NCBI RefSeq assembly: GCF_022869785.1
Contig: NZ_CP094997.1
Span: forward strand, 6,577,001-6,641,000
DNA length: 64,000 nt
From: Dyadobacter chenwenxiniae
GTDB lineage: Bacteria; Bacteroidota; Bacteroidia; Cytophagales; Spirosomataceae
Direction: 5' to 3'
Shown here: positions 1 through 9,165 of the stretch, piece after piece
Numbering within the stretch: position 1 is the stretch's first letter
Layout: each line of letters opens with the position of its first letter
The notes under the pieces: generated by a model
Told to the model about the DNA's origin: nothing
The model's database searches: none
Seen by the model: only the letters and a program-made list of their open reading frames with translations
Made by a program: the position numbers and the translations under genes

Positions 1-242
1 GTATTGACAACACTTTCTTCTTCCTCGGTAATGCCATAATACACCCGGAATCCAACACAAGTTTCGCCGTGAATTTTCATCAATTCGTTGAATGTGTGTA
101 TTCCAAAGAACTCAGCTTTTACATAATTTTCACCACGAAGCGTGATTTCCTGCTCTCTTTTTTGGAAGGGTTCTGTAATTCTTAATGCTTGTTCGGCCGA
201 GATTAGCTGTCCTTCGTTACCTGTAAATTTCCGTGAATCCAT
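1..242 (-). CDS. Hypothetical protein, cut by the left window edge
   Basis: An open frame runs without stops from an ATG at 242-240 to the window edge, giving the first 80 residues of a longer protein. It begins MDSRKFTGNEGQLIS and is rich in charged residues (EEEE near the edge). There is no signal peptide or membrane segment. The stretch around GENYVKAEFFGIHTFNEL and FRVYYGI looks like a small soluble alpha/beta protein. I do not recognise the family. The C-terminus lies outside the window, so length and function cannot be judged. Confidence 0.6.
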   Translation of the reverse strand, partial: MDSRKFTGNEGQLISAEQALRITEPFQKREQEITLRGENYVKAEFFGIHTFNELMKIHGETCVGFRVYYGITEEEESVVN

Positions 243-640
243 AAACTATTTTGCAGAATTTAAAAATTTCTTGATCTACGTAAATGTAACCCTCGAGCAC
301 GTCAACACCAAGCCGTTTAGATTGTATTGAGTTAACGGTTATTTGGTAAATCGCTCTATATCAGTAGCTTTTAATTGGGCCTAGAACATAAAACACGTAA
401 TTCTACCTATTACATTGGGGATTATTACCAAGAGGTTCAATATGGCTTACGCATTTTAAAAATCAGGGGTTATGACGCTAAAAATGCATTGCAGAGCAGA
501 CGACATTTGTAAAGCGTTATGGGAGAAATTTTTAGAGGGATTTCTCACACAAGATTAAAGGGTTAGGTTAACATCGAAAGCCGTGAGGGACATCCTTCAC
601 GGCTTTTTTGATATCTTGGAAGCCTAATCAGCATTATCAG
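243..640. other. 398-bp stretch without a convincing gene
   Basis: Between the edge gene and the SelW-like gene I see no supported coding sequence. A 45-codon open stretch at 375-512 has no ATG and no clear start. The only structured element is a hairpin with a T-tract at 577-609. The rest is AT-rich and probably holds the promoter of the leftward edge gene. Confidence 0.5.
577..609 (+). terminator. Rho-independent terminator
   Basis: A strong stem pairs AAAGCCGTGA with TCACGGCTTT and is followed by a T-run at 604-609. It lies in a gap with no obvious plus-strand gene upstream, so it may end a short untranslated transcript or a decayed gene. Confidence 0.6.
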
Positions 641-916
641 ATGAAACCTACGATCAACATTGAGTACTGCCCGAAATGTGGCTGGCTGCTCCGATCTGCC
701 TGGATGGCGCAGGAATTACTCACCACATTCACCGATGACTTACATGGAGTTCAATTGATCCCATCAGAAGTTGCCGGGAGATATATCATAACCATAGGAG
801 AAATTGTTATCTGGGATAGAAAACGGGAAGGCCGCTTTCCGGAGCCTAAGGAAGTGAAGCAACTGATCCGCGATCACATCGATCCCGAGCGCAGTCTCGG
901 CCATTCTGATCGATAA
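641..916 (+). CDS. SelW/Rdx-family thioredoxin-like protein
   Basis: This 91-aa protein matches the Rdx (SelT/SelW/SelH) family: a short beta strand followed by a CxxC redox pair, here C10-P-K-C13 in IEYCPKCGWLLRSAW, then a helix and the EIVIWDRKREGRFPEPKEVKQLIRD segment typical of the family. Cysteine replaces the selenocysteine of animal members, as is usual in bacteria. Biochemical function in bacteria is not established; a thiol redox role is the family-level guess. I chose the ATG at 641 because upstream codons only offer a TTG. The stop overlaps the start of the next small ORF (TAATG). Confidence 0.88.
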   Translation: MKPTINIEYCPKCGWLLRSAWMAQELLTTFTDDLHGVQLIPSEVAGRYIITIGEIVIWDRKREGRFPEPKEVKQLIRDHIDPERSLGHSDR

Positions 917-1065
917 TGTGCTTCTTAGAAACGAAAGCAGGACAATTTGTCGCCTGGTGGGGAGCGGTTACTGCAATTTTGGCATTTGGCTATTCACTGC
1001 AAATATGGGATATTTTCATGGATTTTTGGAGAAAAAGTGCTTTAAACGGTGCATTGGGCGGTTAG
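916..1065 (+). CDS. Small membrane protein coupled to the SelW-like gene
   Basis: A 49-aa ORF starts with the A of the upstream stop codon (TAATG, 914-918), an arrangement that fits translational coupling. Residues 10-30 (QFVAWWGAVTAILAFGY...) form one clear hydrophobic segment, followed by an amphipathic aromatic stretch (IWDIFMDFWRKS). It is below common length cut-offs and easily missed. I do not recognise it. The tight coupling and membrane-peptide composition argue that it is real, but no homology could be tested here. Confidence 0.5.
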   Translation: MCFLETKAGQFVAWWGAVTAILAFGYSLQIWDIFMDFWRKSALNGALGG

Positions 1066-1170
1066 GAAATGACCTTAACTAATATATTTTCGATTTTTAA
1101 TCAAAGAATAATCTTTGGCACGTAGTTTTTCGTTAATAGATAAAACTTGTGAATCTTAAACGCGATAGCT

Positions 1171-1593
1171 ATGGAAAGCAAACTGAAAATACCCCAGGAG
1201 ATGTTGATGAATATTGATTTTATCAACACAATCAATGGTGGAATGAGTGAGCCCGCTATAAAGCTTGATAGAGGATCGGACGGTTTTGAAGTAGTTGTGA
1301 AGGTTCCAGGCATCGAGGTTGAAGATCTTCAATTGGAAGTAGTAAAAGGAAAGAAAAATTCTAATAATCTTAAACTATTTCACTTGTTGCCCATATTTTC
1401 TCAGGAGAATTTGTCCGATGAAGAGCAGTGGAGAACAGTACGTTTCATCAATACATTCGTCATTCCCGACGGGGTTGACGTTGAAAACATCACCGCAAAA
1501 TATGACGATACTTTGCGCCATCTGATCCTTTTTCTTCCTTTCGGAGACGAACAGGGAGATTACCACAGAAAAGTGAATATAGAGCGCTGGTAA
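1171..1593 (+). CDS. Divergent Hsp20/alpha-crystallin-like small heat-shock protein
   Basis: This 140-aa protein shows the outline of the alpha-crystallin domain: a strand with FEVVVKVPGIEVEDLQLEV (residues ~38-57), a middle loop, then FVIPDGVDVENITAKYDDTLRHLILFLP (~91-118). These match the usual 'V.A.LPG...DI.V' and 'LP..V....I.A.Y.nGvL...lP' blocks. The canonical A-x-x-x-N-G-V-L signature is altered (KYDDTLRHLIL). The C-terminal oligomerisation IxI is reduced to VNI. It is monocistronic and followed by a terminator at 1621. Family holdase activity is likely but the divergence leaves some doubt. Confidence 0.7.
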   Translation: MESKLKIPQEMLMNIDFINTINGGMSEPAIKLDRGSDGFEVVVKVPGIEVEDLQLEVVKGKKNSNNLKLFHLLPIFSQENLSDEEQWRTVRFINTFVIPDGVDVENITAKYDDTLRHLILFLPFGDEQGDYHRKVNIERW

Positions 1594-1620
1594 CAGCCAT
1601 TTTGTACTAAATAAAGTCAC

Positions 1621-1648
1621 TCGATAGTTACAACTATCGGGTTTTTTT
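1621..1648 (+). terminator. Rho-independent terminator after the Hsp20-like gene
   Basis: The stem pairs CGATAGTT with AACTATCG and is followed by GG and seven T. It starts 28 bp after the stop codon of the Hsp20-like gene. Confidence 0.7.
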
Positions 1649-1864
1649 ATGTGTCATATATCAAAATTTAGTTACGAAAAAGCCGGTTTCTTATACGTTA
1701 GGGCCTATCGGTGAAGCATATGGAATTTGTTTTCTCTAAAATTGTACCCTGCTAATAGAATATATTAAGATAGCGTAAACATTTTAGTTTTTAGTAAAAA
1801 AAGGGGTTTCATATCTGTATCTTAGCGACCATATTTTATATATTACTCCTCCAATCTCAACGTT

Positions 1865-2200
1865 ATGAAAAAATCAAATATCTTCGCTTATATTGAGCTT
1901 ACGAAACTTGTAGAAGAACTTAGAGTTTCAAGTGCTTCCGGCCAGCTTAAACAAAAGTTAAAATCACAGTCGGCATATTTCAACATTATCGAGCCACGGT
2001 ATTTTTCGGATAGCCTGATTAATGAGTGGGAAGGAATCCTTAGCGTAATCAAGCAAAAAGGGGTGAAAGTGAATGAGGAAGGGAAGGTCGTTTCCAATGC
2101 CGTCAGCAACACAATCGACCAGTTGTCTGACAGAGAATGCGAAGTGCTGGTGCACAAGGTTTATACTTTGTATGATCAGGTAAAGCAGGAATTTCAATAA
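1865..2200 (+). CDS. Hypothetical protein, 111 aa
   Basis: A soluble, charged, probably helical protein with no signal peptide or membrane segment. It starts MKKSNIFAYIELTKLVEEL and ends LYDQVKQEFQ. The phrase LSDRECEVL near residue 89 resembles the opening of a LuxR-type helix-turn-helix, but what follows does not continue that fold, so I take it as coincidence. It lies alone, convergent with metG. I do not recognise the family. Confidence 0.65.
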   Translation: MKKSNIFAYIELTKLVEELRVSSASGQLKQKLKSQSAYFNIIEPRYFSDSLINEWEGILSVIKQKGVKVNEEGKVVSNAVSNTIDQLSDRECEVLVHKVYTLYDQVKQEFQ

Positions 2201-2213
2201 TAGTTAAGCAAAC

Positions 2214-2242
2214 AAAAATGGCTCCTGGTTTCCCAAGAGCCG
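2214..2242 (-). terminator. Rho-independent terminator after metG
   Basis: Read on the minus strand this is a nine-pair stem (GGCTCTTGG / CCAGGAGCC) closed by a GAAA loop and followed by ATTTTTG. It begins about 22 bp after the metG stop. Confidence 0.75.
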
Positions 2243-2263
2243 CTTTCCTATGTGGCTGGTAAA

Positions 2264-4333
2264 TCAGTTTACCGTTCCGCCGTTCCAAACTTCTTTTCCG
2301 GGTTGGACAAAGGCCAGGCTCCCGTCGCGGTCTTCGGCCATCAGGATCATTCCGTGACTTTCCAGTCCCATCATTTTCCGGGGCGCAAGATTCGCCAGAT
2401 ACAAAACTTTCTTACCAATCACTTCTTCTGCTGAAAAGTGCTCAGAAATTCCGCTCAGCACGGTTCGCTGTTCAACGCCGATATCGACGAGCAGTTTGAG
2501 CAGCTTTTTGCTTTTTGGAACATTCTCCGCAGCAACAATTGTGGCCACCCGAATGTCCATTTTCCCGAAATCATCATATTGAATTTCAGGTTTGATCGCC
2601 GTTACTGTTTTTCCTTCCAGCTCGTTCATTCGTTTTGCTTCGTGTAGTTTTTGAATTTGTTTCTCGATCACGTGATCTTCAATTTTCTCAAACAACAGTT
2701 TCGCTTCCAAAACCGGCTGCCCCGGGGAAAGAAGATCCTGATTACCAGCATAATCCCAAGTCTTATTACTCATTCCGAGCTGTTCCTGGATCTTGACAGC
2801 AGTGAACGGCAGCACAGGCTCCGAAACAATAGACAATGTTGCTGAAATTTGTAAAGCAATGTTCAGAATGGTGTTAACTCTCTCGGGGTCAGTCTTGATA
2901 ACATGCCAGGGCTGCGTTTCCGCCAGATATTTATTTCCGGATCTAGCCAGGTCCATGATCAATGTAAGCGCTTCCCGGAACCGATATGTCTCCAGCGATT
3001 CAGCAATGCGCGCAGGGAACTCGGCCAGATCCTTCAATGCCTGTTCATCAATTTCCTGCAAATCTCCTCTTGAGGGTACTTTGCTGTCGCAGAATTTCTG
3101 TGTTAATACAATAGCGCGGTTTATAAAATTGCCATAAATCCCAACCAGCTCGCTGTTGTTTCGCGTTTGGAAATCCTTCCAGGTAAACTCACTGTCCTTC
3201 GTTTCCGGTGCATTGGCTGTAAGAACGTAACGGAGCACATCTTGCTTGTCGGGAAGTTCTTCCAGATATTCATGAAGCCAGACCGCCCAATTTCTTGAAG
3301 TGGAAATTTTGTCGCCTTCAAGGTTCATAAATTCATTTGCAGGCACATTATCAGGCAAAATGTAGTTGCCCTCCGCCATCAGCATTGCAGGAAATATAAT
3401 GCAGTGGAAAACAATGTTGTCTTTACCTATAAAATGTACGAGCTTGGTCTCTTCGCCAGGAACCGTCGGTTGCCACCATTTTTTCCAACCTTCTGCCGTT
3501 CCGTTTTTTTGGATCAGCCAATCTTTTGTCGCAGAAATGTAGCCGATGGGTGCTTCAAACCACACATATAAAACTTTTCCGTCTGTTTCGGGAAGCGGCA
3601 CTTTAATTCCCCAATCCAGATCGCGCGTCATAGCGCGCGGCTTCAGGCCATCTTTTAGCCACGACTGACATTGCCCGAAAACATTCGTTTTCCACTCGTT
3701 GTGGCTGTTAATGTAGTTTTCAATGTCTGGCTGCATCGTGTCCAAAGGCAAATACCAGTTTTTGGTCGCCTTTAAAATCGGCTTCGCACCTGAGAGCATC
3801 GACCGCGGATCTTTTAATTCGAGCGGACTCAATGTGGAGCCACAACGCTCACATTGGTCACCATAAGCATTCGGGTTTGCGCAAACAGGGCAGGTTCCGA
3901 CAATGTAGCGATCGGCCAGGAATTGTTCCGCTGTCTCATCAAAATATTGTTCTGTTGTTTCTTCAACAAAAACATGCTTATCGTACAAGTCCTTGAAAAT
4001 CTCCTGGGAAGTTTCATGGTGGACCGGCTTGCTCGTCCTGGAATATATATCGAAGGAAATACCCAATTCTTTAAAGGAAGCATCGATTTGCGCATAATAT
4101 TTGTCTACAACCTGCTGCGGCGTCAACCCTTCTTTTTTAGCACGAATGGTGATCGGGACGCCATGTTCATCGGTTCCGCTGATGAAGGCAACGTCTTTCC
4201 CTTTGGAGCGCAGGTAGCGAACGTATATATCAGCCGGTATGTAACATCCAGCCAAATGTCCAATGTGAATTGGGCCATTGGCGTAGATCAGCGCGGCGGT
4301 AACAGTATATCGTTTTGGGTTGGAAATCGGCAT
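2264..4333 (-). CDS. metG: Methionine--tRNA ligase with C-terminal tRNA-binding domain
   Basis: This cytoplasmic class I aminoacyl-tRNA synthetase charges tRNA-Met with methionine. The 689-aa protein has HIGH at residues 23-26, a KMSKS-type loop KISTS at 342-346, and a zinc knuckle with C148, C151, C161 and C164. From about 585 to the end it carries the EMAPII-like OB-fold tRNA-binding domain (FGKMDIRVATIV...), the dimerising appendix seen in long MetRS forms. I start it at MPISNPKRYTV (4333) because the residues upstream do not fit the family. It is a single gene with a terminator downstream. Confidence 0.98.
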   Translation of the reverse strand: MPISNPKRYTVTAALIYANGPIHIGHLAGCYIPADIYVRYLRSKGKDVAFISGTDEHGVPITIRAKKEGLTPQQVVDKYYAQIDASFKELGISFDIYSRTSKPVHHETSQEIFKDLYDKHVFVEETTEQYFDETAEQFLADRYIVGTCPVCANPNAYGDQCERCGSTLSPLELKDPRSMLSGAKPILKATKNWYLPLDTMQPDIENYINSHNEWKTNVFGQCQSWLKDGLKPRAMTRDLDWGIKVPLPETDGKVLYVWFEAPIGYISATKDWLIQKNGTAEGWKKWWQPTVPGEETKLVHFIGKDNIVFHCIIFPAMLMAEGNYILPDNVPANEFMNLEGDKISTSRNWAVWLHEYLEELPDKQDVLRYVLTANAPETKDSEFTWKDFQTRNNSELVGIYGNFINRAIVLTQKFCDSKVPSRGDLQEIDEQALKDLAEFPARIAESLETYRFREALTLIMDLARSGNKYLAETQPWHVIKTDPERVNTILNIALQISATLSIVSEPVLPFTAVKIQEQLGMSNKTWDYAGNQDLLSPGQPVLEAKLLFEKIEDHVIEKQIQKLHEAKRMNELEGKTVTAIKPEIQYDDFGKMDIRVATIVAAENVPKSKKLLKLLVDIGVEQRTVLSGISEHFSAEEVIGKKVLYLANLAPRKMMGLESHGMILMAEDRDGSLAFVQPGKEVWNGGTVN

Positions 4334-4592
4334 TTTATTAGAATCAGATAATATAAATAAGGTGGCGCTTTGAAAACATTCTCGAGTTCCGCAGCATTCC
4401 AAAACGTAAAATTAGTAAAAACGCTTTCAGAACGGGGAGGTGATACTATGTAAATAAAATTTTATTAAATTGTCTTAACTTCCAGGAGGTTCGATCTCTC
4501 CCAAATTGTATTACCAAATTACACTTAGACATAGCGATCAGCAGTCCGTCATTATTTGTCAAATCAAGTCCAATTTTGTCAAAAATTTCTAT

Positions 4593-5348
4593 ATGAAAAT
4601 ATACATATTGAAAAGGCTTCTAATCCTTTCTCTTGTTCTTATTGCCGCTTTTGGATGCGCGGAGAATCAGGAAGGTGATCTGAAAAAAGCGGAAAAACGC
4701 TACAATTTTAGAAAGGCGGTAACCGAAGACGATGCGTTATACCCAACTTATTTCCTTGCAAAGAACGGAGTGATAACCAAAGAGTTGGTTGATGCGGAAC
4801 GTGCCTTAAAAGCAAGGCTGAATGAAACGGCTCCGATTCCGTTGCCTGCGGAGAATGCACAATTAACAGGCGCGCAAAAAGATGCGATTGTACAGACATA
4901 TAAGCGCTTTTTACAAACTCATGAGGAAGATCCGTTGCTGATCCGGCATTTTCGGAACAAGTATGCAAAGGTGATTCTGCAGGAATACGATGTAATAAAG
5001 TCAGACGACCACGCGCTAATTGCCTATTTGACGAAAGAACTAATCGATTCCGAATGTGGGCGCTTTACACTTATTTTTGAAGGAATGAATAAAATCAAAG
5101 GCCAGGTTGCTGATGATCAATATAATTTACTCGTCAGCGAATTTGAAAAACAAATTGAGCAAAGCTTGAATTTGCATAAACAAGCGAAAGCAGCAATGCC
5201 TGGCCTGATCCAGAAGATGAAAGATAAGCCGGAAATAGTTCAGGGAGGATTAAAAGCAGATTTTGCGATTGAATTAAACGAAATCGATGACCTTTCTCCC
5301 AGGATAGAGAAACTCGAAAAATATCTGGTTCAAGCAGAAAGCCTGTAA
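4593..5348 (+). CDS. Hypothetical lipoprotein
   Basis: A 251-aa protein whose first 22 residues form an SPII signal (MKIYILKRLL...LIAAFGC, lipidated Cys22), so it should be anchored in a membrane facing the periplasm or surface. The mature part is highly charged and largely helical, with no domain I recognise. The start at 4593 is chosen because it puts the signal peptide at the N-terminus; residues encoded upstream do not look natural. It is monocistronic with a terminator at 5368. Confidence 0.8.
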   Translation: MKIYILKRLLILSLVLIAAFGCAENQEGDLKKAEKRYNFRKAVTEDDALYPTYFLAKNGVITKELVDAERALKARLNETAPIPLPAENAQLTGAQKDAIVQTYKRFLQTHEEDPLLIRHFRNKYAKVILQEYDVIKSDDHALIAYLTKELIDSECGRFTLIFEGMNKIKGQVADDQYNLLVSEFEKQIEQSLNLHKQAKAAMPGLIQKMKDKPEIVQGGLKADFAIELNEIDDLSPRIEKLEKYLVQAESL

Positions 5349-5367
5349 GTATTATTTTTAGAATGGC

Positions 5368-5408
5368 ATACCCTTTCCGAATCGGTGCGATTTAGAAAGG
5401 GTTTTTTG
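5368..5408 (+). terminator. Rho-independent terminator
   Basis: ACCCTTTC pairs with GAAAGGGT around a loop and is followed by a T-run (5401-5407). It starts 20 bp after the lipoprotein gene. Confidence 0.75.
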
Positions 5409-5472
5409 TTGTTATGCAATGAATTCACTTTTTTACAGCCAACTTTGACCCTGACATTTTGTTCTAACAATT

Positions 5473-6471
5473 ATGAAAGTGCTAATTACCGGTGCCACAG
5501 GTTTGGTTGGGAGCGCAACGGCGCGAAAGTTCCTTGCTGAGAACCATGAAGTCTACGCATTGTATCGCCATAATTCCGATCGGAGCCTTTTAGCGGATGT
5601 TGAATCTGAAATTCAATGGATTGAAGGGGATATTCTGGATCTCAGCGCGTTGGAACTGGCTTTTTATGGGATGGATTTCATTGTGCATACGGCTGCGGTC
5701 GTTTCTTTTATTCCAAAGGATCGCAAATCCATGTATAAGGTAAATGTGGAAGGAACTGCGAATGTGGTAAATGTTTGTCTTAAACTACACATTGGAAAAC
5801 TTTGCCACGTAAGCAGCATTGCGGCGATCGGTCGACCGGATTCACGAAAAGCCGTTCCGGGGCACGATGTGATTTTAGACGAAACACACCGCTGGGAAGA
5901 CTCCCCTGAAAATTCTGAATATGCAAAAACCAAGCATTTGGCCGAACTGGAAGTTTGGCGCGGCATTGCCGAAGGACTGAATGCCGTGATCGTCAATCCG
6001 ACATTGATATTAGGCGAAGGCGACTGGGACAAAAGCAGCACGCAAATATTTCGTTATGTTTATCATGAAAAGCCCTTCTATACCGATGGCGTTGCTAACT
6101 ATGTGGATGTCAATGATGTAGCAGAAGTAATATTTAAACTTATGTTGTCCGAAATCTCCGGTGAAAGATTTCTGTTGAACGGGGGAAGCATTTCATATAG
6201 AAATTTGTTCAATAATATCGCCGATGCAATGCACAAAAAACGCCCGTCGCTAAGGGTGGGAGCCGGGCTGGCCGGAGTGATCTGGCGGTTTGAAGCAGTG
6301 CGAACTTGGTTACTGGGAACAAAACCGCTTATAACAAAAGAAACGGCACAATCCGCTGCCAGAAAGATCACGTATGACAACGAAAAAGTCCGGAAAGCAT
6401 TGGGTTTTCAGTTTCAGCCCATTGAACGAACGGTTGCCAGAGTGAGTGAAAGTTTGCTCGGCAAGATTTGA
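5473..6471 (+). CDS. NAD(P)-dependent epimerase/dehydratase (extended SDR)
   Basis: This 332-aa protein has the extended short-chain dehydrogenase fold: dinucleotide-binding GATGLVG at residues 7-13, an acidic DIL motif near 53, catalytic Ser114/115 in HVSSIAAIG, and the YxxxK pair Y150-K154. Sequence style (DFIVHTAAVVSF, ERFLLNGGSISYRNLF) points to the dihydroflavonol-4-reductase-like or sugar-epimerase-like branch. The substrate cannot be deduced. It is followed 77 bp later by the TPR gene on the same strand. Confidence 0.88.
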   Translation: MKVLITGATGLVGSATARKFLAENHEVYALYRHNSDRSLLADVESEIQWIEGDILDLSALELAFYGMDFIVHTAAVVSFIPKDRKSMYKVNVEGTANVVNVCLKLHIGKLCHVSSIAAIGRPDSRKAVPGHDVILDETHRWEDSPENSEYAKTKHLAELEVWRGIAEGLNAVIVNPTLILGEGDWDKSSTQIFRYVYHEKPFYTDGVANYVDVNDVAEVIFKLMLSEISGERFLLNGGSISYRNLFNNIADAMHKKRPSLRVGAGLAGVIWRFEAVRTWLLGTKPLITKETAQSAARKITYDNEKVRKALGFQFQPIERTVARVSESLLGKI

Positions 6472-6548
6472 ATTACGATAATTTATTTTATAACTTTCTC
6501 TAATTAATTAGTGGTGCGTTAGCCCTCAAATCTAACCTGACGGTTTGT

Positions 6549-7955
6549 ATGATGGAGAAAAATTTTGGGGAAAGAAAGGATTATATGAAAGAAACATTGC
6601 TCAGGTTTGAAAGAATGCTTAAAACAAGTGAGCCGGTTTTTTTTGATTTGGATACTTATGAAAAAGTAACGGTTCACTACATTGAAAAAGGAGATTGGGA
6701 TAAGGCGTTTAAAGCCTGTGCGTTAGGATTGTCGGATTATCCGTATTCGCTGGACCTTTTACTGAATATGGTGCAGCTCCATGCCAACCGAGGTGAGCAT
6801 GATCTTGCGCAGGAAATTCTCGAAAGAGCTTCCCTTTTCCATCCCGGAGATATTGAGATTTCCTTTATGCAGGTTGCCATTTCCAATATGATGGGTGAAT
6901 TCGAAGAAGCCATTGAAGTTTTGGAAAATTTACTGCAACGTGTTGAAGATCAGGATGAAATATATTTTCAGATAGGGCAGACCTATCAGAATTGGGGTAA
7001 ATATGAAGAGGCCATCAAGTTTTATAAAAAGTCGCTTCGGAATAACCTCAATAATGAGAGTGCGCTGTATGAGCTAGCCCATTGCCTTGACCTGGTGGGG
7101 CAGCTGGAAAGCCACCTGGGATATTATAATGAGCTAGTCGACCGCGATCCGTTTTCACATCACGCCTGGTATAATCTCGGCATAGCATTCAGCAAACTGG
7201 AACGTTATGAGGATGCGGTGAATGCTTACGAATATGCAACATTGGTGAAGGAAGATTTCGCTTCGGCATTCTTCCAACTGGGCAATTCGTACATGAACCT
7301 TGAAAAGTACGAGGATGCGAAAGAGCAATATTTGAAAGCAATTGAGCTTGAAGGCGAACAGCCGGAAACCTGCTGCTGCCTGGGAACTTGCTATGAAAAG
7401 CTTGGGGAGTTTGAAACGGCTATTAAATATTATCGTCAGACCGTTAAGCTGGACAAGCAATGGGACGACGGCTGGTATGGATTAGGAATCTGTTTCAGTG
7501 AGTTGGGCCGCTGGTATGAGGCGGTAGGCTTTTTGCGTAAAGCCATTCAAATCACAGAGTTAAACCCCGATTACTGGCTTGCGCTTGCAGAAACCGAATT
7601 TAAGGTTGGTAACGTCATTTCAGCATTTGAAGCTTTTGAAAAAGCAGCAGAAATCGAGCCGTCCAATCCGGATATCTGGCTAAAATGGTCTCATGTGTTG
7701 TTTGAGCAAGGAAATTACGTCCGCGCTTGTGATCTTTTGCAGGCTGCGATCGATGAAATGCCTGAGGAAGCGGACCTGTATTACCGCATGGCCGTTTACC
7801 AAATTCACGCGGGAACGTATCGTGAAGCATTGCTGAACCTGGAAACGGGATTGACGCTCGATTACGATGCGCATATTCAGCTTTTCGATTTTTTCCCGGA
7901 TCTGGAGAAACAGAAAGCTTTGTTCCGGATTATCGAACAATACAGAGAAAAATAA
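6549..7955 (+). CDS. Tetratricopeptide-repeat protein (cytoplasmic)
   Basis: This 468-aa protein is built almost entirely from TPR units. Examples are GKYEEAIKFYKKSLRNN, ERYEDAVNAYEYATLVK, EKYEDAKEQYLKAIELE, GEFETAIKYYRQTVKLD and GRWYEAVGFLRKAIQIT. There is no signal peptide or membrane segment, so it should act in the cytoplasm as a protein-protein scaffold. Partners are unknown. The start has two adjacent ATG codons. Its stop abuts the stop of the convergent glycosyltransferase gene. Confidence 0.88.
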   Translation: MMEKNFGERKDYMKETLLRFERMLKTSEPVFFDLDTYEKVTVHYIEKGDWDKAFKACALGLSDYPYSLDLLLNMVQLHANRGEHDLAQEILERASLFHPGDIEISFMQVAISNMMGEFEEAIEVLENLLQRVEDQDEIYFQIGQTYQNWGKYEEAIKFYKKSLRNNLNNESALYELAHCLDLVGQLESHLGYYNELVDRDPFSHHAWYNLGIAFSKLERYEDAVNAYEYATLVKEDFASAFFQLGNSYMNLEKYEDAKEQYLKAIELEGEQPETCCCLGTCYEKLGEFETAIKYYRQTVKLDKQWDDGWYGLGICFSELGRWYEAVGFLRKAIQITELNPDYWLALAETEFKVGNVISAFEAFEKAAEIEPSNPDIWLKWSHVLFEQGNYVRACDLLQAAIDEMPEEADLYYRMAVYQIHAGTYREALLNLETGLTLDYDAHIQLFDFFPDLEKQKALFRIIEQYREK

Positions 7956-9074
7956 TCAGCGAAGATTTTTATACAAATCCACCAGCTGACCAGCAATATT
8001 TTGGCCCGAAAACTGAGTAATATGCTGTTTTCCGGCTTCTATAAGATGTGTTCTTAAAGCGGCATCAGTGATCAGTTTACTAAGCTGATGGCTGATGTCT
8101 TCTTTTTGATAAGGATCTGCATACAATCCGCCTGGACCGCCGGCTTCTTCCAGGCAGGAACCTTTCGCTGCCAAAACAGGCGTTCCGCTGTGCAATGCTT
8201 CTAATATGGGAATGCCAAAACCTTCATAAACAGAGATGTAAGCAAATAACTCGGCTTCCTGGTAAAGCGCTGGCAAATGTGCCGTGGGGACGTTACTAAG
8301 GATTTTAACTTTGTTTTCCAGCTTATATTTTTTAATATATTCTAAAATTTTAGGCGTATAACTCGTCGGTTTCCCAACCAGAATAAGCTGAAAATCATTG
8401 CTTGCAACATGGGCAAATGCCTCCACGAGTCTATGCTGATTTTTACGTTCTTCCAACGTTCCCACACACAAAATGTATGGCCCTGTAATGTCATACAAAC
8501 GCCGGATTTGTTCTTTTTCCCTGTTTTCAATCGGTTGTTTAAAAATCGGGTTGCAGTCCTGGTAAACGACCTGGATTTTTTCACTATCGACATTGTAAAG
8601 TGCGATCAGATCACGCTTTGTCTGCTCACTGATGGCGATAACCGAATCTGCCCGGCGGCAGGCTGACTGGAATTTATGTCTGTAAATAATCCGATCAATG
8701 GGCTTGAACAAATGGGGAAGTCGTTCGAAAATCAAATCGTGAATGGTGACCGCAGACCTGATCCCGGCCTTATGCAACCCTTGCGGAAGTTCATTGCTTA
8801 AACCATGGAATACATTAATATTTTCGGCTTTCAACTGAGTGGTTATGGATGCATAACGCCAGTAAGCGGAGAGTTTTTTGTTTAGGAAAGTCTGCGGAAG
8901 GCGAATGTTGTCCGGCGGGAAATCGCTAAAAAGTTTTGCATTGTTTTTGGGTGTATAGGCAAGGTAAGTTTGGTTTTTTTCGTACGTCAGGAGCGCGTCC
9001 AGCACGAAGCGGCTGTAATTTCCAAGGCCGGTTTTATTGGCAAAAGCTCTCTTAGCATCAAATCCGATACGCAT
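7956..9074 (-). CDS. Glycosyltransferase family 4 (GT-B)
   Basis: A 372-aa GT4 retaining glycosyltransferase. The N-terminal domain has the G-x-G-NYSR acceptor-side loop (residues 16-22). The C-terminal domain has VGTLEERKNQ (204-213) and the EX7E nucleotide-sugar motif EGFGIPILE (E284/E292). It would transfer a sugar from an NDP- or UDP-sugar to a polysaccharide or lipid acceptor at the inner membrane. It has no glycan-cluster neighbours here, so the acceptor is unknown. Confidence 0.9.
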   Translation of the reverse strand: MRIGFDAKRAFANKTGLGNYSRFVLDALLTYEKNQTYLAYTPKNNAKLFSDFPPDNIRLPQTFLNKKLSAYWRYASITTQLKAENINVFHGLSNELPQGLHKAGIRSAVTIHDLIFERLPHLFKPIDRIIYRHKFQSACRRADSVIAISEQTKRDLIALYNVDSEKIQVVYQDCNPIFKQPIENREKEQIRRLYDITGPYILCVGTLEERKNQHRLVEAFAHVASNDFQLILVGKPTSYTPKILEYIKKYKLENKVKILSNVPTAHLPALYQEAELFAYISVYEGFGIPILEALHSGTPVLAAKGSCLEEAGGPGGLYADPYQKEDISHQLSKLITDAALRTHLIEAGKQHITQFSGQNIAGQLVDLYKNLR

Positions 9075-9111
9075 AACTGGTGCTTTTCAAGGGTTTCAGA
9101 GCAAAAGTCTG

Positions 9112-9119
9112 TAATTTTG
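9112..9119 (+). promoter_or_regulatory. Possible Bacteroidota -7 element (TAATTTTG)
   Basis: An exact match to TAnnTTTG lies 46 bp before the chosen start of the M16 peptidase gene, inside a divergent intergenic region. I found no well-spaced TTG for the -33 position, so this is tentative. Confidence 0.3.
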
Positions 9120-9165
9120 TGGATACCACCGAAAATTATTGGTGCCTATTTTGTGTTCAAAAGGA

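Noticed and set aside
375..512. 45-codon open stretch reading ...YYIGDYYQEVQYGL...
   Set aside because: No ATG or convincing start, and a stop immediately upstream. It could be a relic but cannot be supported.
2121..2160. LuxR-like helix-turn-helix in the 111-aa hypothetical protein
   Set aside because: Only the LSDRECEVL phrase matches; the rest of the HTH is absent.
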